Assembly (NCBI GenBank): GCA_003963405.1
Contig: RXIY01000005.1
Coordinates: 1 to 64,000 of the forward strand
Reading direction: 5' to 3'
Source of the DNA: Hyphomicrobiales bacterium
GTDB taxonomy: Bacteria; Pseudomonadota; Alphaproteobacteria; Rhizobiales; Beijerinckiaceae
Length of the DNA: 64,000 nt
Part shown: positions 55,847 through 64,000 of the stretch, piece by piece
Layout of the letters: each line of letters starts with the position of its first letter
Position numbering within the stretch: position 1 is the first letter of the stretch
The notes under the pieces: model-generated
The model's input: the letters and a program-made list of their open reading frames with translations, nothing else
Told to the model about the DNA's origin: nothing
Database searches by the model: none
Translations under genes and position numbers: made by a program

Positions 55847-56539
55847 CTAGCGGATGAAGGGCGCGCTTTTCAGCTGCAGTCGGCGCTGCTCGCGCGTTTC
55901 GGCGTCACTGGCGGCCGCGCCCTCGATCGCGCCGAGGGCCGCGGCTGCGAATGTCACTTCCCCCGTAAAGGGCTTGCGCTTGGAGAAGGGAACGAACCGG
56001 TCGGGCGCAAGAATGGCGGCGTGTTCCTGCGCAGCTTTGGCCTGGAGAGAGACGCCCTCTTTCTCCTCGTAGGATTGGGACACCGGGTAATAAGGGAAGA
56101 TGCGGCTCGCGGTCTCGACGGCGAGCGTCGGCGCCGCCTCGACCCCTTTCGTGGAGGCGACCATTTCGACGCCGAGGGCCATGGGCGCATAGGCCGTCGC
56201 CTCTGCGGGGGCGTAGGACAGGACGTCCTCGACCGGCGCGTCGCCCTGAACCGGCTCGCAAAGATGGAAATGCAGCCGGCACTCTGTCGCGGCGGCAAAG
56301 CGCGGGGCCTTCTCGCGCATTTGCGCGCGCGCGTTCGCGAAGGCCGCCGCGCACTCGCGGGCGGCGAAGGCGCCCGAGGTGACGCAGGCGTCGCGCGTGG
56401 CGAAGAAATAGGTCTTGCCCGGCGTCGCCGCGAAGGCGGCGGGGGATAGGGCGAGCAGGAAGGCGCACAGGAAAAGGCCGCGCAGCGTCGTGGCGCGCGC
56501 GTCTCGAGTCGCTGCGGCGGATGCTTCTGTCCTCGACAT
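55847..56539 (-). CDS. DUF1190-like secreted protein
   Basis: 230 residues with a signal peptide (LRGLFLCAFLLALSPAAFAA). The region FFATRDACVTSGAFAARECAAAFANA...APRFAAATECRLHFHLCEPV carries four Cys in the arrangement of DUF1190 (YgiB-like) proteins. The C-terminal part is unlike YgiB. Same strand as gspL with 101 bp between, divergent from gspE: its position at the head of the gspL-gspM-gspC block suggests it is expressed with the secretion system, as substrate or accessory. Function unknown. Confidence 0.65.
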   Translation of the reverse strand: MSRTEASAAATRDARATTLRGLFLCAFLLALSPAAFAATPGKTYFFATRDACVTSGAFAARECAAAFANARAQMREKAPRFAAATECRLHFHLCEPVQGDAPVEDVLSYAPAEATAYAPMALGVEMVASTKGVEAAPTLAVETASRIFPYYPVSQSYEEKEGVSLQAKAAQEHAAILAPDRFVPFSKRKPFTGEVTFAAAALGAIEGAAASDAETREQRRLQLKSAPFIR

Positions 56540-56644
56540 CTTACTAAAGCTCGGCGGAAACTCGGCTGGTTGAGACTTGTGCCTTGCGAGTGCATTCTAC
56601 TCTCAAATATGGCATTCCGTGGTCAAGCGCGGCCGACGGTCGAG

Positions 56645-56663
56645 CTTGTGTCTCTTTCACAAG
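56645..56663 (+). promoter_or_regulatory. Inverted repeat overlapping the gspE translation start region
   Basis: CTTGTG (56645-56650), 7-nt spacer, CACAAG (56658-56663). The right arm adjoins the AAGAAAGG ribosome site of gspE, so it could be an operator or an RNA hairpin limiting translation. Confidence 0.35.
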
Positions 56664-56674
56664 AAAGGTTCCCG

Positions 56675-58411
56675 ATGGAGGCGCGAAGCCAGATGGCGGG
56701 AGCGGAAGTGATGCTGGACGCCGACAGCCCGGTTTTCGCGGAGGCTTTCGGCGCCTTTCTGCTCGCCCAAAAGGCCATCGACGAATTGGCGCTGCAACGC
56801 TCGCGGCGCGCGGCGTCGCAGAGCGGAGAACGCTTCGATCACGTGCTGACGAAGCTCGGCCTCGTCTCCGAGGCGGACCTTTGCGTCCACCTCGGCAGAT
56901 TTCTCGAAATTCCGCAGCTGGAGGCGCGCGATCTGCCGCTCGAGCCGCCGCTGCGCGATGAAATCCCTGAGAAATTCATTCACGCCAACAGGCTCCTGCC
57001 GCTCTCGGTCGATGACGGACGCCTCTTGCTCGCCGTGGTCGATCCGCTGGATCCCGAGCCCGTCCGGGCGCTCGCCTATTCGACCGGCCGTCAAATCGAA
57101 CTGCGCCTCGCGTCGCCGGCGCAGTTCGAAAAGGCGTGGTCATCGCTCTATGGCGCGCGTCAGGACGGCGTGTCCTTCGTCGATAACGACCTGCGCGCCA
57201 ATGACGCGAGCGAATTCGACCTTCAGCGTCTGCGCGACATCGCGAATGAGGCGCCCGTCGTACGTCGCGTCAATCAGATCATCGCCGACGCCATCGAGGC
57301 GCGGGCTTCAGACATTCACATCGAGCCTTCGCTCGACGCCGTGCAGGTCAGATACAGGATCGATGGAGCATTGCGCTCGGCCGAGACTTTGCCGCCGGGC
57401 CTCAAGGCGGCAATTGCCTCGCGCATCAAGATCATGGCGAGGCTCGACATCGCCGAGCGCCGCCTGCCGCAGGACGGGCGCATCAAGCTCGCGATCCGCG
57501 GCGTGGACATTGATTTCCGCGTTTCGACGCTGCCGACCGCCCATGGCGAGAGCATCGTGCTGCGCATTCTCGACCGCAGCCAGATCGCGCTCGATTTCGA
57601 CAGGCTCGGATTCGAGCCCGAGACGACGGCGCAATTGCGCAAGGTGATGCGCAATCCCAATGGAATCGTGCTTGTCACGGGTCCGACCGGCTCCGGCAAG
57701 ACGACGACGCTCTATACGGCGCTCAAGGAGCTGACCAAGCCCGACGTGAAGGTCTTCACCGTGGAGGACCCGATCGAATATCAGCTTGCGGGCGTCAATC
57801 AGGTTCAGGTGCAGCCATCGATCGGCCTCGACTTTCCCAGCACCTTGCGCGCGATCCTGCGTCAGGATCCCGATGTCGTCATGATCGGCGAAATCCGCGA
57901 CGCAGAGACGGCGCGCATCGCCATTCAGGCCTCGCTCACGGGCCATCTCGTCTTTTCGACGCTTCACACGAACAGCGCCGCCGCTTCGATCACCCGCCTC
58001 ATCGACATGGGCGTCGAGAATTATCTGATCGCCTCGACGGTGAAGGGAATTCTGGCGCAGCGTCTGGTGCGGCGGTTGTGTCAGTCCTGCGCGGCGCCGC
58101 TCGAGACGCGCATGCAGATTCGCGCGCAATTCGCTGGAGAATCCTTCGCAGCCGCGCGAGATCGCCTCTCGTCCCCAAAAGGCTGTCCGCAATGCCGCAA
58201 CCTGGGTTATTCTGGGCGCTCGACGATCGCGGAGCTTCTTGTCATGAACGAGCGGATGCAGCGCCTCGTCTGTGAAGGTGCGCCCGACGCCGAGCTCGAG
58301 GCCGCGGCGCGCGCGAGCGGCATGGTCACCATGTATCAGTGCGGCATGGGCAAGGCGTGGCGCGGCGAGACGACCATCGAGGAAGTCGCGCGCGTCACGC
58401 GGATGGACTGA
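56675..58411 (+). CDS. gspE: Type II secretion ATPase GspE
   Basis: Hexameric ATPase powering pseudopilus assembly. 578 residues: N-terminal GspE/MshEN domain (LTKLGLVSEADLCVHLGRFLEIPQ), the N2 domain with ASDIHIEPSLDAVQVRYRIDG, Walker A GPTGSGKTTTLYT (about 336-343), Asp box VEDPIEYQLAGVNQVQV, Walker B DPDVVMIGEIRDAETARIA, His box GHLVFSTLHTNSA and a zinc tetracysteine site (CQSC ... CPQC). The ATG at 56675 with AAGAAAGG upstream is chosen over a frame open from 56570. First gene of gspE-F-H-I-J. Confidence 0.96.
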   Translation: MEARSQMAGAEVMLDADSPVFAEAFGAFLLAQKAIDELALQRSRRAASQSGERFDHVLTKLGLVSEADLCVHLGRFLEIPQLEARDLPLEPPLRDEIPEKFIHANRLLPLSVDDGRLLLAVVDPLDPEPVRALAYSTGRQIELRLASPAQFEKAWSSLYGARQDGVSFVDNDLRANDASEFDLQRLRDIANEAPVVRRVNQIIADAIEARASDIHIEPSLDAVQVRYRIDGALRSAETLPPGLKAAIASRIKIMARLDIAERRLPQDGRIKLAIRGVDIDFRVSTLPTAHGESIVLRILDRSQIALDFDRLGFEPETTAQLRKVMRNPNGIVLVTGPTGSGKTTTLYTALKELTKPDVKVFTVEDPIEYQLAGVNQVQVQPSIGLDFPSTLRAILRQDPDVVMIGEIRDAETARIAIQASLTGHLVFSTLHTNSAAASITRLIDMGVENYLIASTVKGILAQRLVRRLCQSCAAPLETRMQIRAQFAGESFAAARDRLSSPKGCPQCRNLGYSGRSTIAELLVMNERMQRLVCEGAPDAELEAAARASGMVTMYQCGMGKAWRGETTIEEVARVTRMD

Positions 58412-58416
58412 CGCTC

Positions 58417-59631
58417 ATGCCGATGTTCAGATATCGCGCCTATAGCGGCTCCGGCGATCTCGTCGAGGGCGAAATCGAGGCGAAGAGCGGAGACGAGGCC
58501 GAGGATGCGCTGTTTCGGCGCGGGCTCACGCCCTTCGAGACGCGGGAGGCGAAGCCGGCGTCGTCCATCGTCAGGCTTTCCTTTGGCAAGAGCGCGCCCA
58601 ATGCCGCGCAGATCGCCTCCTTTACCCGTGAATTCGCCACGCTCGAACAGGCGGACGTGCCGCTCGATCAAAGCCTGCGGATTCTCGCCGCGCAGAGCCC
58701 GACCGAGGCGCTGCGAAAGCTCGCGCAGGAGATCTTGACGCATATCGTCGACGGCGCCTCGCTCTCAGACGCGATGTCCCGCCGCCCGGACGTCTTCTCG
58801 CCCGAATACATCAATGTGGTGCGCGAGGGCGAGGCGGTCGGCAGGGTCGGTCCCGCGCTGCTCGACCTTGCCGAAATGCTCGAGCGGCGCCTGGAGCTCA
58901 AGGCGCGCATACAGAGCGCGCTCATCTATCCCGCGCTGCTCATCACTCTCGCCATCATCTCGACCGGCGTGGTGCTCGGGACGCTCGTGCCGAGCATCGC
59001 GCCCATCTTCGCCGACAATGGCAAGGACATGCCGTCGGGTCTCCAGTTCATCCTCGACATCGAGGCCAACTTTGGCGGCATTGCCCTCGCGCTCGGCGCC
59101 ATCGCCGCGGCGATCGCGCTCTTCTACAAGATGGCGCAGACGCGCCCCCATTTGCAGATCGCCATCGCTCGATTCTACCTCCGGATTCCGGTCATCGGCG
59201 GCCTGCTGTCGCAATTCGCGGCAGCGCGCTTCTCCCGCACGCTCGGCTCCATGCTGAAGGCGGGCGTGCCGCTTCTGCAAGGTTTGGAGAGTGCGCGCGT
59301 GGCTGTCTCCAACAAATTCTTCAACAATGAACTCGCCGACGTCATCGAGGCGGTGCGCGGGGGCTCCAGCCTCAGCGGCGCGCTCGCGGGCGTGCCGCAT
59401 TTGCCGCCGGTCGCGGTCCAGATGATCACGATCGGCGAGGAGACGGCGCAATTAGGGGACATGCTCCTGCGCGTCGCCGCCATGTTCGAGCGACAGACGC
59501 AACGCTCGATCGAACGGGCGATGGGCCTGCTTACGCCCATCCTGACGATTACCATTGCGGCCGTCGTGGGCGGGCTGATCATGACGGTGATGGACGCCGT
59601 GCTCAGCATCAACGATCTTGCGGCGAAATGA
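58417..59631 (+). CDS. gspF: Type II secretion inner-membrane platform protein GspF
   Basis: Polytopic platform protein contacting GspE and the pseudopilus. 404 residues: MPMFRYRAYSGSGDLVEGEIEA N-terminus, then two T2SSF repeats (about 65-190 and 268-390), each with FTREFATLEQADVPLDQSLRIL or FSRTLGSMLKAGVPLLQGLE, and three transmembrane helices (about 170-190, 215-235, 370-395). ATG at 58417 lies 5 bp after gspE; the stop overlaps gspH (ATGA). Confidence 0.95.
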   Translation: MPMFRYRAYSGSGDLVEGEIEAKSGDEAEDALFRRGLTPFETREAKPASSIVRLSFGKSAPNAAQIASFTREFATLEQADVPLDQSLRILAAQSPTEALRKLAQEILTHIVDGASLSDAMSRRPDVFSPEYINVVREGEAVGRVGPALLDLAEMLERRLELKARIQSALIYPALLITLAIISTGVVLGTLVPSIAPIFADNGKDMPSGLQFILDIEANFGGIALALGAIAAAIALFYKMAQTRPHLQIAIARFYLRIPVIGGLLSQFAAARFSRTLGSMLKAGVPLLQGLESARVAVSNKFFNNELADVIEAVRGGSSLSGALAGVPHLPPVAVQMITIGEETAQLGDMLLRVAAMFERQTQRSIERAMGLLTPILTITIAAVVGGLIMTVMDAVLSINDLAAK

Positions 59632-60092
59632 TGCGGCGCGGCGGCAAAGGGCAGGGGCGGCGGGCGGGTTTCACCTTGCTCGAGTCGCTCGTGGTCATGG
59701 CGGTGATCGCGCTCGTCGCGGGAATGGCGTCGCAGTTGCTGCGCCCGCCTTCCGGACGCCTGCGGCTCGAGACCGCGGCGCGGAAATTCTGCTCGACGCT
59801 GCGCGCGGCCCGCGCGCGCGCCATCGCCCTCAACAGCGAAGCTTCCGTCTTCGTGGATCTCTCCAGTAAAACCTACACGTCGCCCGTCGGCGCGCCCGGC
59901 AACTTTCCCGCCGACGCTCTGATTACGCTCGAAGTCGCAAACACACAGCAGGCGTCGCCGCGAAGCGGCATGATCGCCTTCTTTCCCGACGGCGGTTCGA
60001 CAGGCGCCGTAATGACCCTGCAAACGTCGGACGCGCGCGCGCGCATCGCCGTGAACTGGCTGACGGGCGACGCCAAATGCGCCATCCTCTGA
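59628..60092 (+). CDS. gspH: Type II secretion minor pseudopilin GspH
   Basis: 154-residue class III prepilin: basic leader, cleavage site RRAG^FTLLESLVVMAVIALVAG with Glu at +5, then a long hydrophobic helix and a C-terminal beta domain (AARKFCSTLRAARARAIALNSEASVFVDL, GspH pattern). The next genes are gspI and gspJ. The major pseudopilin GspG, normally between gspF and gspH, is absent here; the KFCSTLRAARARAI segment points to GspH rather than a divergent GspG. Confidence 0.88.
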   Translation: MMRRGGKGQGRRAGFTLLESLVVMAVIALVAGMASQLLRPPSGRLRLETAARKFCSTLRAARARAIALNSEASVFVDLSSKTYTSPVGAPGNFPADALITLEVANTQQASPRSGMIAFFPDGGSTGAVMTLQTSDARARIAVNWLTGDAKCAIL

Positions 60093-60487
60093 GATCGAGG
60101 CGGGGCTTCTCGCTGATCGAGGCGCTCGCCGCTTTCGCGATACTGGCGATGGCGCTCGGCCAATTGCTCAACGGCGTGAGCGGCGGCGTGCGCAACGAGG
60201 CGCGCGCGGATTTCCTCCTGCGTGCGGCGCGCCAGGGCGCTTCGCAGCTCGACGCGCTCGGCGTCGGCGCGCCGGTCCCATTCGGCGAGTCGAGCGGCCG
60301 CTATCCAGATGGGCTTTACTGGTCCCTCTCTGTCAGGCCGGGGACGAGCGCCGCCGATCCCTCCGGGCAGGCGATCGCGACGAGCTTCCATGCGCGCCTC
60401 GTGATCCGAAAGCCTTCGGGCTATGGTGAGACCCTGACCCTGTCGTCCCTCAAGATCAGACCCGTCGAGCAGCGGCAGCCGCGATGA
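60077..60487 (+). CDS. gspI: Type II secretion minor pseudopilin GspI
   Basis: 136-residue prepilin: MRHPLRSRRG^FSLIEALAAFAILAMALGQLL, Glu at +5, followed by a short beta domain (GLYWSLSVRPG...). GspI initiates the pseudopilus tip with J and K. The ATG at 60077 overlaps the last 16 bp of gspH and its stop overlaps gspJ (ATGA at 60484-60487). Confidence 0.88.
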   Translation: MRHPLRSRRGFSLIEALAAFAILAMALGQLLNGVSGGVRNEARADFLLRAARQGASQLDALGVGAPVPFGESSGRYPDGLYWSLSVRPGTSAADPSGQAIATSFHARLVIRKPSGYGETLTLSSLKIRPVEQRQPR

Positions 60488-61107
60488 CGCGACGACGCGA
60501 CGGTTTCACGCTTCTCGAGCTGCTGCTGGCGATCAGCATTCTCTCACTGATCACGGCCTCGATCATGGGCGGCCTTCACCTCGGCCGCCGGAGCTGGGAG
60601 ACGACCCGCTCAAGCGAGGCGCTGGACGAGATCGAGGCCGCGACGCGGGCCGTGTCCGCGCTCGTCGGGAAGAGCTTTGTCTTTCTCCCCGATCAGACCG
60701 GGTCCATGCAGCCGGAGCCGCCGCCGATCTTCCGCGGCGCCGCCAATGGCTGCCGCTTCGTGATGCTCAGCGAGGGCGGCGCGCAATGGGGTGGCCTGAT
60801 CCTGACCGAAATCGGCGTCGACCGCGGGCCGACCGGCGATGAGCTCGCCGTCTGGACGAAGGTCTATCGGCCACGAGAGGGGCTCGCAGCGAAGCGCGAG
60901 ACGATGCGCAAGACAGTCGTTCTCGAGGGGCTCGCCGGATTGCAGATTTCCTATTTCGGCGCGCAGCGGCAGGATCAGGCGCCAGCCTGGAGCGCCGCAT
61001 GGAACAGCCCCTATGCGCTCCCGGCCCTGATTTCCATCAAGATCGGCGCGCGCCGGTTTGGTCGAGTCATCGAGGCGGCTTCCACGGTGGCGATCCGCCA
61101 GCAATAG
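60484..61107 (+). CDS. gspJ: Type II secretion minor pseudopilin GspJ
   Basis: 207-residue prepilin: MTRRRDG^FTLLELLLAISILSLI with Glu at +5; the larger beta domain with the GspJ pattern (EIEAATRAVSALVGKSF, VVLEGLAGLQISYFG, ALPALISIKIGA). Tip component with I and K. gspK would be expected next but the following gene is a prepilin peptidase on the other strand. Confidence 0.88.
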   Translation: MTRRRDGFTLLELLLAISILSLITASIMGGLHLGRRSWETTRSSEALDEIEAATRAVSALVGKSFVFLPDQTGSMQPEPPPIFRGAANGCRFVMLSEGGAQWGGLILTEIGVDRGPTGDELAVWTKVYRPREGLAAKRETMRKTVVLEGLAGLQISYFGAQRQDQAPAWSAAWNSPYALPALISIKIGARRFGRVIEAASTVAIRQQ

Positions 61108-61121
61108 CGAGAGCGCAACGC

Positions 61122-61775
61122 TCAGCCGAATTCGAGAGGGCCGAAGACCCAGGCGAGCCACAGGCCGAGCGCCAGATGCGGACCGAAGGGCAACGGCGCG
61201 CGCGCATTTTCGAGCGTTCCCTCGCGCAGGGCGATGGCGGCGGCGAGAAGTGCGGAGAGCGTCGCGTAGATCAGGCAGCCCGGCAGCCCCTCGAAGCCGA
61301 GCCAAAGCCCCGCGACGGCGAAGAGGCTCGCGTCGCCTTCGCCGACGCCCGGCGCGCCGCGGAGCGCCTCATAGGCAAGGGCGACACCCCGAATGGCGAC
61401 GTAGCCCGCGGCGGCGGCGGCCAACCGCGCGGCGGTCTCCTGTGGCGACAGGAGGAGCGATGTCGCGAGTCCGCAAAGCCCGAGGCAAAGGAGCGGTCCG
61501 TCTGGAATGACGAAGTAACGAGCGTCGAACAGCGCGACCGCGCAAAGTGCGACGAACAGACACAGGCTTGGCAGTATGAGCCAGCCCAGGGCGGCGCTCT
61601 GGGCGAACAAGGCGCCGAGCGCCACGAGCGAGAGCCATGCGGCGGCTGTCAGCGCCCGCCCGCCCGCCTGCCCGAGCAGGATGCCGCGCGCCAGGGGCGC
61701 GAGTGCGCGGCGGCGGCGGCGGCAAACGGGCGCCCCCCGCCAGCGGCCCGCCTCGCCTGCGAGATTTCGGAGCAA
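61122..61775 (-). CDS. Prepilin peptidase, A24 family, catalytic domain only
   Basis: Removes the leader peptides of pseudopilins at the inner membrane. 217 residues, six or so transmembrane helices; the two catalytic aspartates are in ALFDARYFVIPD and the GxGD motif GVGEGDASLF. The N-terminal domain with the CxxC pairs and methyltransferase activity of PilD/GspO is missing, so N-methylation may be done elsewhere or not at all. The TTG start at 61775 is supported by a strong GGAGGAGAGG site 3 nt before it. Convergent with gspJ. Confidence 0.85.
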   Translation of the reverse strand: MLRNLAGEAGRWRGAPVCRRRRRALAPLARGILLGQAGGRALTAAAWLSLVALGALFAQSAALGWLILPSLCLFVALCAVALFDARYFVIPDGPLLCLGLCGLATSLLLSPQETAARLAAAAAGYVAIRGVALAYEALRGAPGVGEGDASLFAVAGLWLGFEGLPGCLIYATLSALLAAAIALREGTLENARAPLPFGPHLALGLWLAWVFGPLEFG

Positions 61776-62023
61776 GAACCTCTCCTCCCATCGCTCTGTT
61801 GATCGTCCGTGGGGGTTTGTGCGAGTTTATGTCTCGGCGTCAACGGCAGGAGCCCTGTTGAACGCCGTCACCATCTTGCTGAATTTCAACTGAATCGTTG
61901 CAATTGTAAGACCAGGATGTTACGAAATCGGGTCGATCGTCTCGTTTATAGAAGCTTGGCAGCTGATGTCGCGTCATTCCCAAAAGCGGGTGCAGGCCTT
62001 CGATCAATCAATGGGTTCTTGTC
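61776..62023. other. Divergent control region between prepilin peptidase gene and gspD
   Basis: 248 bp, more A/T-rich than its surroundings, without a gene. TTGCAA (61898-61903) and TACGAA (61921-61926) are separated by 17 bp and could form a weak plus-strand promoter for gspD. Nothing else recognised. Confidence 0.3.
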
Positions 62024-64000
62024 TTGCGTTTGATCCCTCAAACAACTGCGCTCGTTTTGGTGATCGCCGCTCTCGCCGCCTGCAACTCCTCGACCGTATC
62101 CGGCGGGCCGCCCGTGGCGGAATGGAACGTTGCGCCAATCTCGCGTGAGCCGGTCGGGGGAGCGGGGGGGTCGGCCGTGCCGCTCTCCTCGAGAAATCAG
62201 GCGAGGGCAATCGTTGCGACCGGCACGGGCCGGCTGATCGGCGCGGGGAAGACCCGCCAGCCGGCGCAAGAGCCGGTCGGCGAGGACGGGGTGACCCTCA
62301 ACCTTGTCGATCTGCCGATCTCCCAGGCCGCGAAAATCGTCATCGGCGACATCGTCGGCGCCGACTTCGTCGTTGATCCCAAGCTCGACGGCAAGGTGAC
62401 GGTCCATACGGCCAACCCGGTGCGCAAGAGCACGGCGCTCGACCTTTTCCAGTCTGCGCTGCGCGTGTCGGGGGCCGCCGTCGTGAAGGCCGGCGACATC
62501 TACAAGATCGTCCCCAGCGACCAGGCGGCCGTTTCGGGCGAGGTGATCTCCGGCGACGCCCTGCCGCCCGAGGCTACGCCGCTCGGCCAGACCGCGCGCG
62601 TCGTGCAACTGCGCTATGTCTCGGCCTCCGAGATGAAGCGCGTGCTCGAGCCGATCGCCGAGCGCGGGTCGATCGTGCGGGCGGACGACGCGCGCAACAC
62701 GCTGACGATCAACGGGTCGGCGCAGGACATCGCCACGCTGCTCGACGCCGTCAGCATGTTCGACATCGACACGATGAAGGGCATGTCCTTCGCGCTCGTG
62801 CCCGTGCGCAGCGGCGACGCCGATCTTCTGGCGGACGACCTCAAGAACGTCTTCGGTTCGGAGAAGGAAGGGCCGATGGGCGGCATGATCCGCTTCATCG
62901 GCAACAAGCGTCTGTCGTCGATTTTGGTCATCTCGTCGCAGCCGCAATATATCGCCCGCGCCCGCGCCTGGATCGATAAGCTCGACGCGCGCGCCGAGCA
63001 CAGTGAAAAACAGTTCTTCACCTTTCGGGTTCAGAACCGACCCGCCAAGGAGCTGATGGCGGTTCTCACCTCCGTCTTCGGCTCGAAGGGGCAGGGGGCC
63101 GATCCGAACGTTTCCCCGCGCTTCGGCCAGTCGTCCATGTCGTCTGGCGGCATGAACGGCGGCGGCATGATGGGGGGCGGAAGCGGCGGGGGAGCGTCGT
63201 CGAGCCCGCTCGGAGCATTGTCCGCATCGGGGCCGACGGGCGGCGGCTCGATGGCGTCTGGCGGCGGCGCGTCCACCGGCGGCGGGCCGTCTGGCGGCGG
63301 CGGGTTCGGCGCGGGTTTTGGCGGCGCAGGCGGTTCGCCGAGCAGCATCAGCGGCCTGAGCGTGCCCGGCGACTCGTCGGGAGGCGGTCAGGCCGGACCG
63401 ACGCCGGCGGTCAGCCTGGACAATGATCGCTACAAGATCGGCGTCGACGACGCCAAGAATGCGCTCATCGTCATGGCGACGCCCGAGGATTATCGCCGCG
63501 TTCGGGCCGTCATCGAGACGCTCGACGTGCTGCCGAACCAGATTTTTCTCGAGGCGACGATCGCGGAGGTCCGGCTGAACGACACGATCCGTTTCGGCGT
63601 GCGCTGGTTCATGCAGACTCATCCCAATATTTTCGGATTCAGCGGCCTGCGCGGCGGCAATCCGGCAGCCAACGACGCGCTCGGCAACAACCTCCTCGGC
63701 ACGAATGTCGGCGCGGTCTTCCCCGGTTTCGCCTATGCGTTCCGGACAACGAGCCAGCAGCTCACCATCGACGCTTTGAACGCCATCACGGACACCAACA
63801 TCATCTCGACGCCGTCGCTCATGGTGCTGGACAACCGCGAAGCCATTCTACAGGTCGGCGACCAGATTCCGGTGCAAACGCTCACCAGCGTTTCTGCGAT
63901 CGGCAACACCTTCAATTCGGTGAATTACACCAATACGGGCGTCATTCTCAAAATCACGCCGCACATCAGCGAAAGCGGTCGCGTGATGCTCGAGATCGAG
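62024..64000 (+). CDS. gspD: Type II secretion secretin GspD (3' end outside the window)
   Basis: Outer-membrane secretin channel. 659 codons are present. A lipoprotein signal with lipobox LAALAAC (Cys20) suggests it is its own lipidated secretin without need of GspS. Then N0 (VTLNLVDLPISQAAKIVIGDIVGADFVVD), N1 (ARVVQLRYVSASEMKRVLEPIAERG), N2 (FRVQNRPAKELMAVLTSVFGS) interrupted by about 70 Gly/Ser-rich residues (63121-63360), N3, and the secretin domain with EAILQVGDQIPVQT near the edge. Start taken as TTG 62024 (no ATG in frame fits the signal peptide); TTG 62030 is possible. Confidence 0.93.
   Translation, partial: MRLIPQTTALVLVIAALAACNSSTVSGGPPVAEWNVAPISREPVGGAGGSAVPLSSRNQARAIVATGTGRLIGAGKTRQPAQEPVGEDGVTLNLVDLPISQAAKIVIGDIVGADFVVDPKLDGKVTVHTANPVRKSTALDLFQSALRVSGAAVVKAGDIYKIVPSDQAAVSGEVISGDALPPEATPLGQTARVVQLRYVSASEMKRVLEPIAERGSIVRADDARNTLTINGSAQDIATLLDAVSMFDIDTMKGMSFALVPVRSGDADLLADDLKNVFGSEKEGPMGGMIRFIGNKRLSSILVISSQPQYIARARAWIDKLDARAEHSEKQFFTFRVQNRPAKELMAVLTSVFGSKGQGADPNVSPRFGQSSMSSGGMNGGGMMGGGSGGGASSSPLGALSASGPTGGGSMASGGGASTGGGPSGGGGFGAGFGGAGGSPSSISGLSVPGDSSGGGQAGPTPAVSLDNDRYKIGVDDAKNALIVMATPEDYRRVRAVIETLDVLPNQIFLEATIAEVRLNDTIRFGVRWFMQTHPNIFGFSGLRGGNPAANDALGNNLLGTNVGAVFPGFAYAFRTTSQQLTIDALNAITDTNIISTPSLMVLDNREAILQVGDQIPVQTLTSVSAIGNTFNSVNYTNTGVILKITPHISESGRVMLEIE

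Noticed and set aside
59628-60092. gspH as the missing GspG
   Set aside because: Length and the KFCSTLRAARARAI segment fit GspH; the GspG C-terminal calcium-site pattern is not visible.
61946-63622. 558-codon minus-strand open frame
   Set aside because: Antisense to gspD, whose plus-strand frame has lipobox, N-domains and secretin motifs; the antisense protein is Arg/His-rich low complexity.

Overview
The window is high-GC, densely packed DNA from an alphaproteobacterium of the order Rhizobiales (Hyphomicrobiales). The diagnostic features are the divergent hslUV / hisB-DUF2628-hisH-hisA-hisF-hisE-coaA arrangement, an HslV with the alphaproteobacterial pre-Thr extension, and lineage-typical small families (DUF4167, DUF2794, DUF1192, DUF1217, EipB/DUF1849). 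A copper nitrite reductase with an extra N-terminal cupredoxin domain (the Hyphomicrobium type), pyruvate phosphate dikinase and copper-style secreted proteins would fit a methylotroph or methanotroph such as Methylocystis/Methylosinus; that placement is inference. No rRNA, tRNA, insertion sequence, prophage or CRISPR array was seen, so this looks like core chromosome.

Layout. 1-8.8 kb: hslU (cut by the window edge) and hslV on the minus strand, divergent from a histidine/CoA operon whose junctions are nearly all overlapping stop/start codons, then convergent clpB. 8.9-15.7 kb: MOSC protein, DUF4167 with a long structured leader, prmC, htpG, DUF2794, BI-1 family protein. 16.2-22.1 kb: a secreted membrane-anchored protein whose predicted mature N-terminus is His, a lytic transglycosylase, comM plus a hybrid histidine kinase, and pirin. 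22.3-28.8 kb: guanidinium exporter gdx sharing a CTAG double stop with a glycine amidinotransferase-like gene, rpmI-rplT, a 47-residue small protein, lipoamide dehydrogenase, a CPA2 antiporter and a secreted peroxiredoxin. 28.8-43 kb: aspS, DUF1192, ppdK, a cNMP-binding membrane protein, YjbQ, a SleB hydrolase, a PLD nuclease, pabB-pabC, YmdB-type phosphoesterase, zinc peptidase, NAD(P)HX repair enzyme. 43-53.4 kb: carbonic anhydrase with a SulP bicarbonate-type transporter, GDPD-RidA, EipB, DUF1217, DUF1614, S10 peptidase and the three-cupredoxin NirK. 53.4-64 kb: a type II secretion system in three blocks: minus-strand DUF1190-gspL-gspM-gspC-like, plus-strand gspE-F-H-I-J, a minus-strand prepilin peptidase, and gspD running off the right edge. 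GspG and GspK are not in the window.

Most interesting points: (1) the his operon appears to keep translation continuous through two unannotated mini-ORFs that bridge hisA-hisF and hisF-hisE; (2) a structured RNA candidate with its own promoter upstream of the basic protein DUF4167; (3) the amidinotransferase/guanidinium-exporter pair; (4) the His1 secreted protein as a possible copper site; (5) similar heat-shock-like promoters, each with a 13-bp spacer, upstream of hslVU, clpB and htpG.
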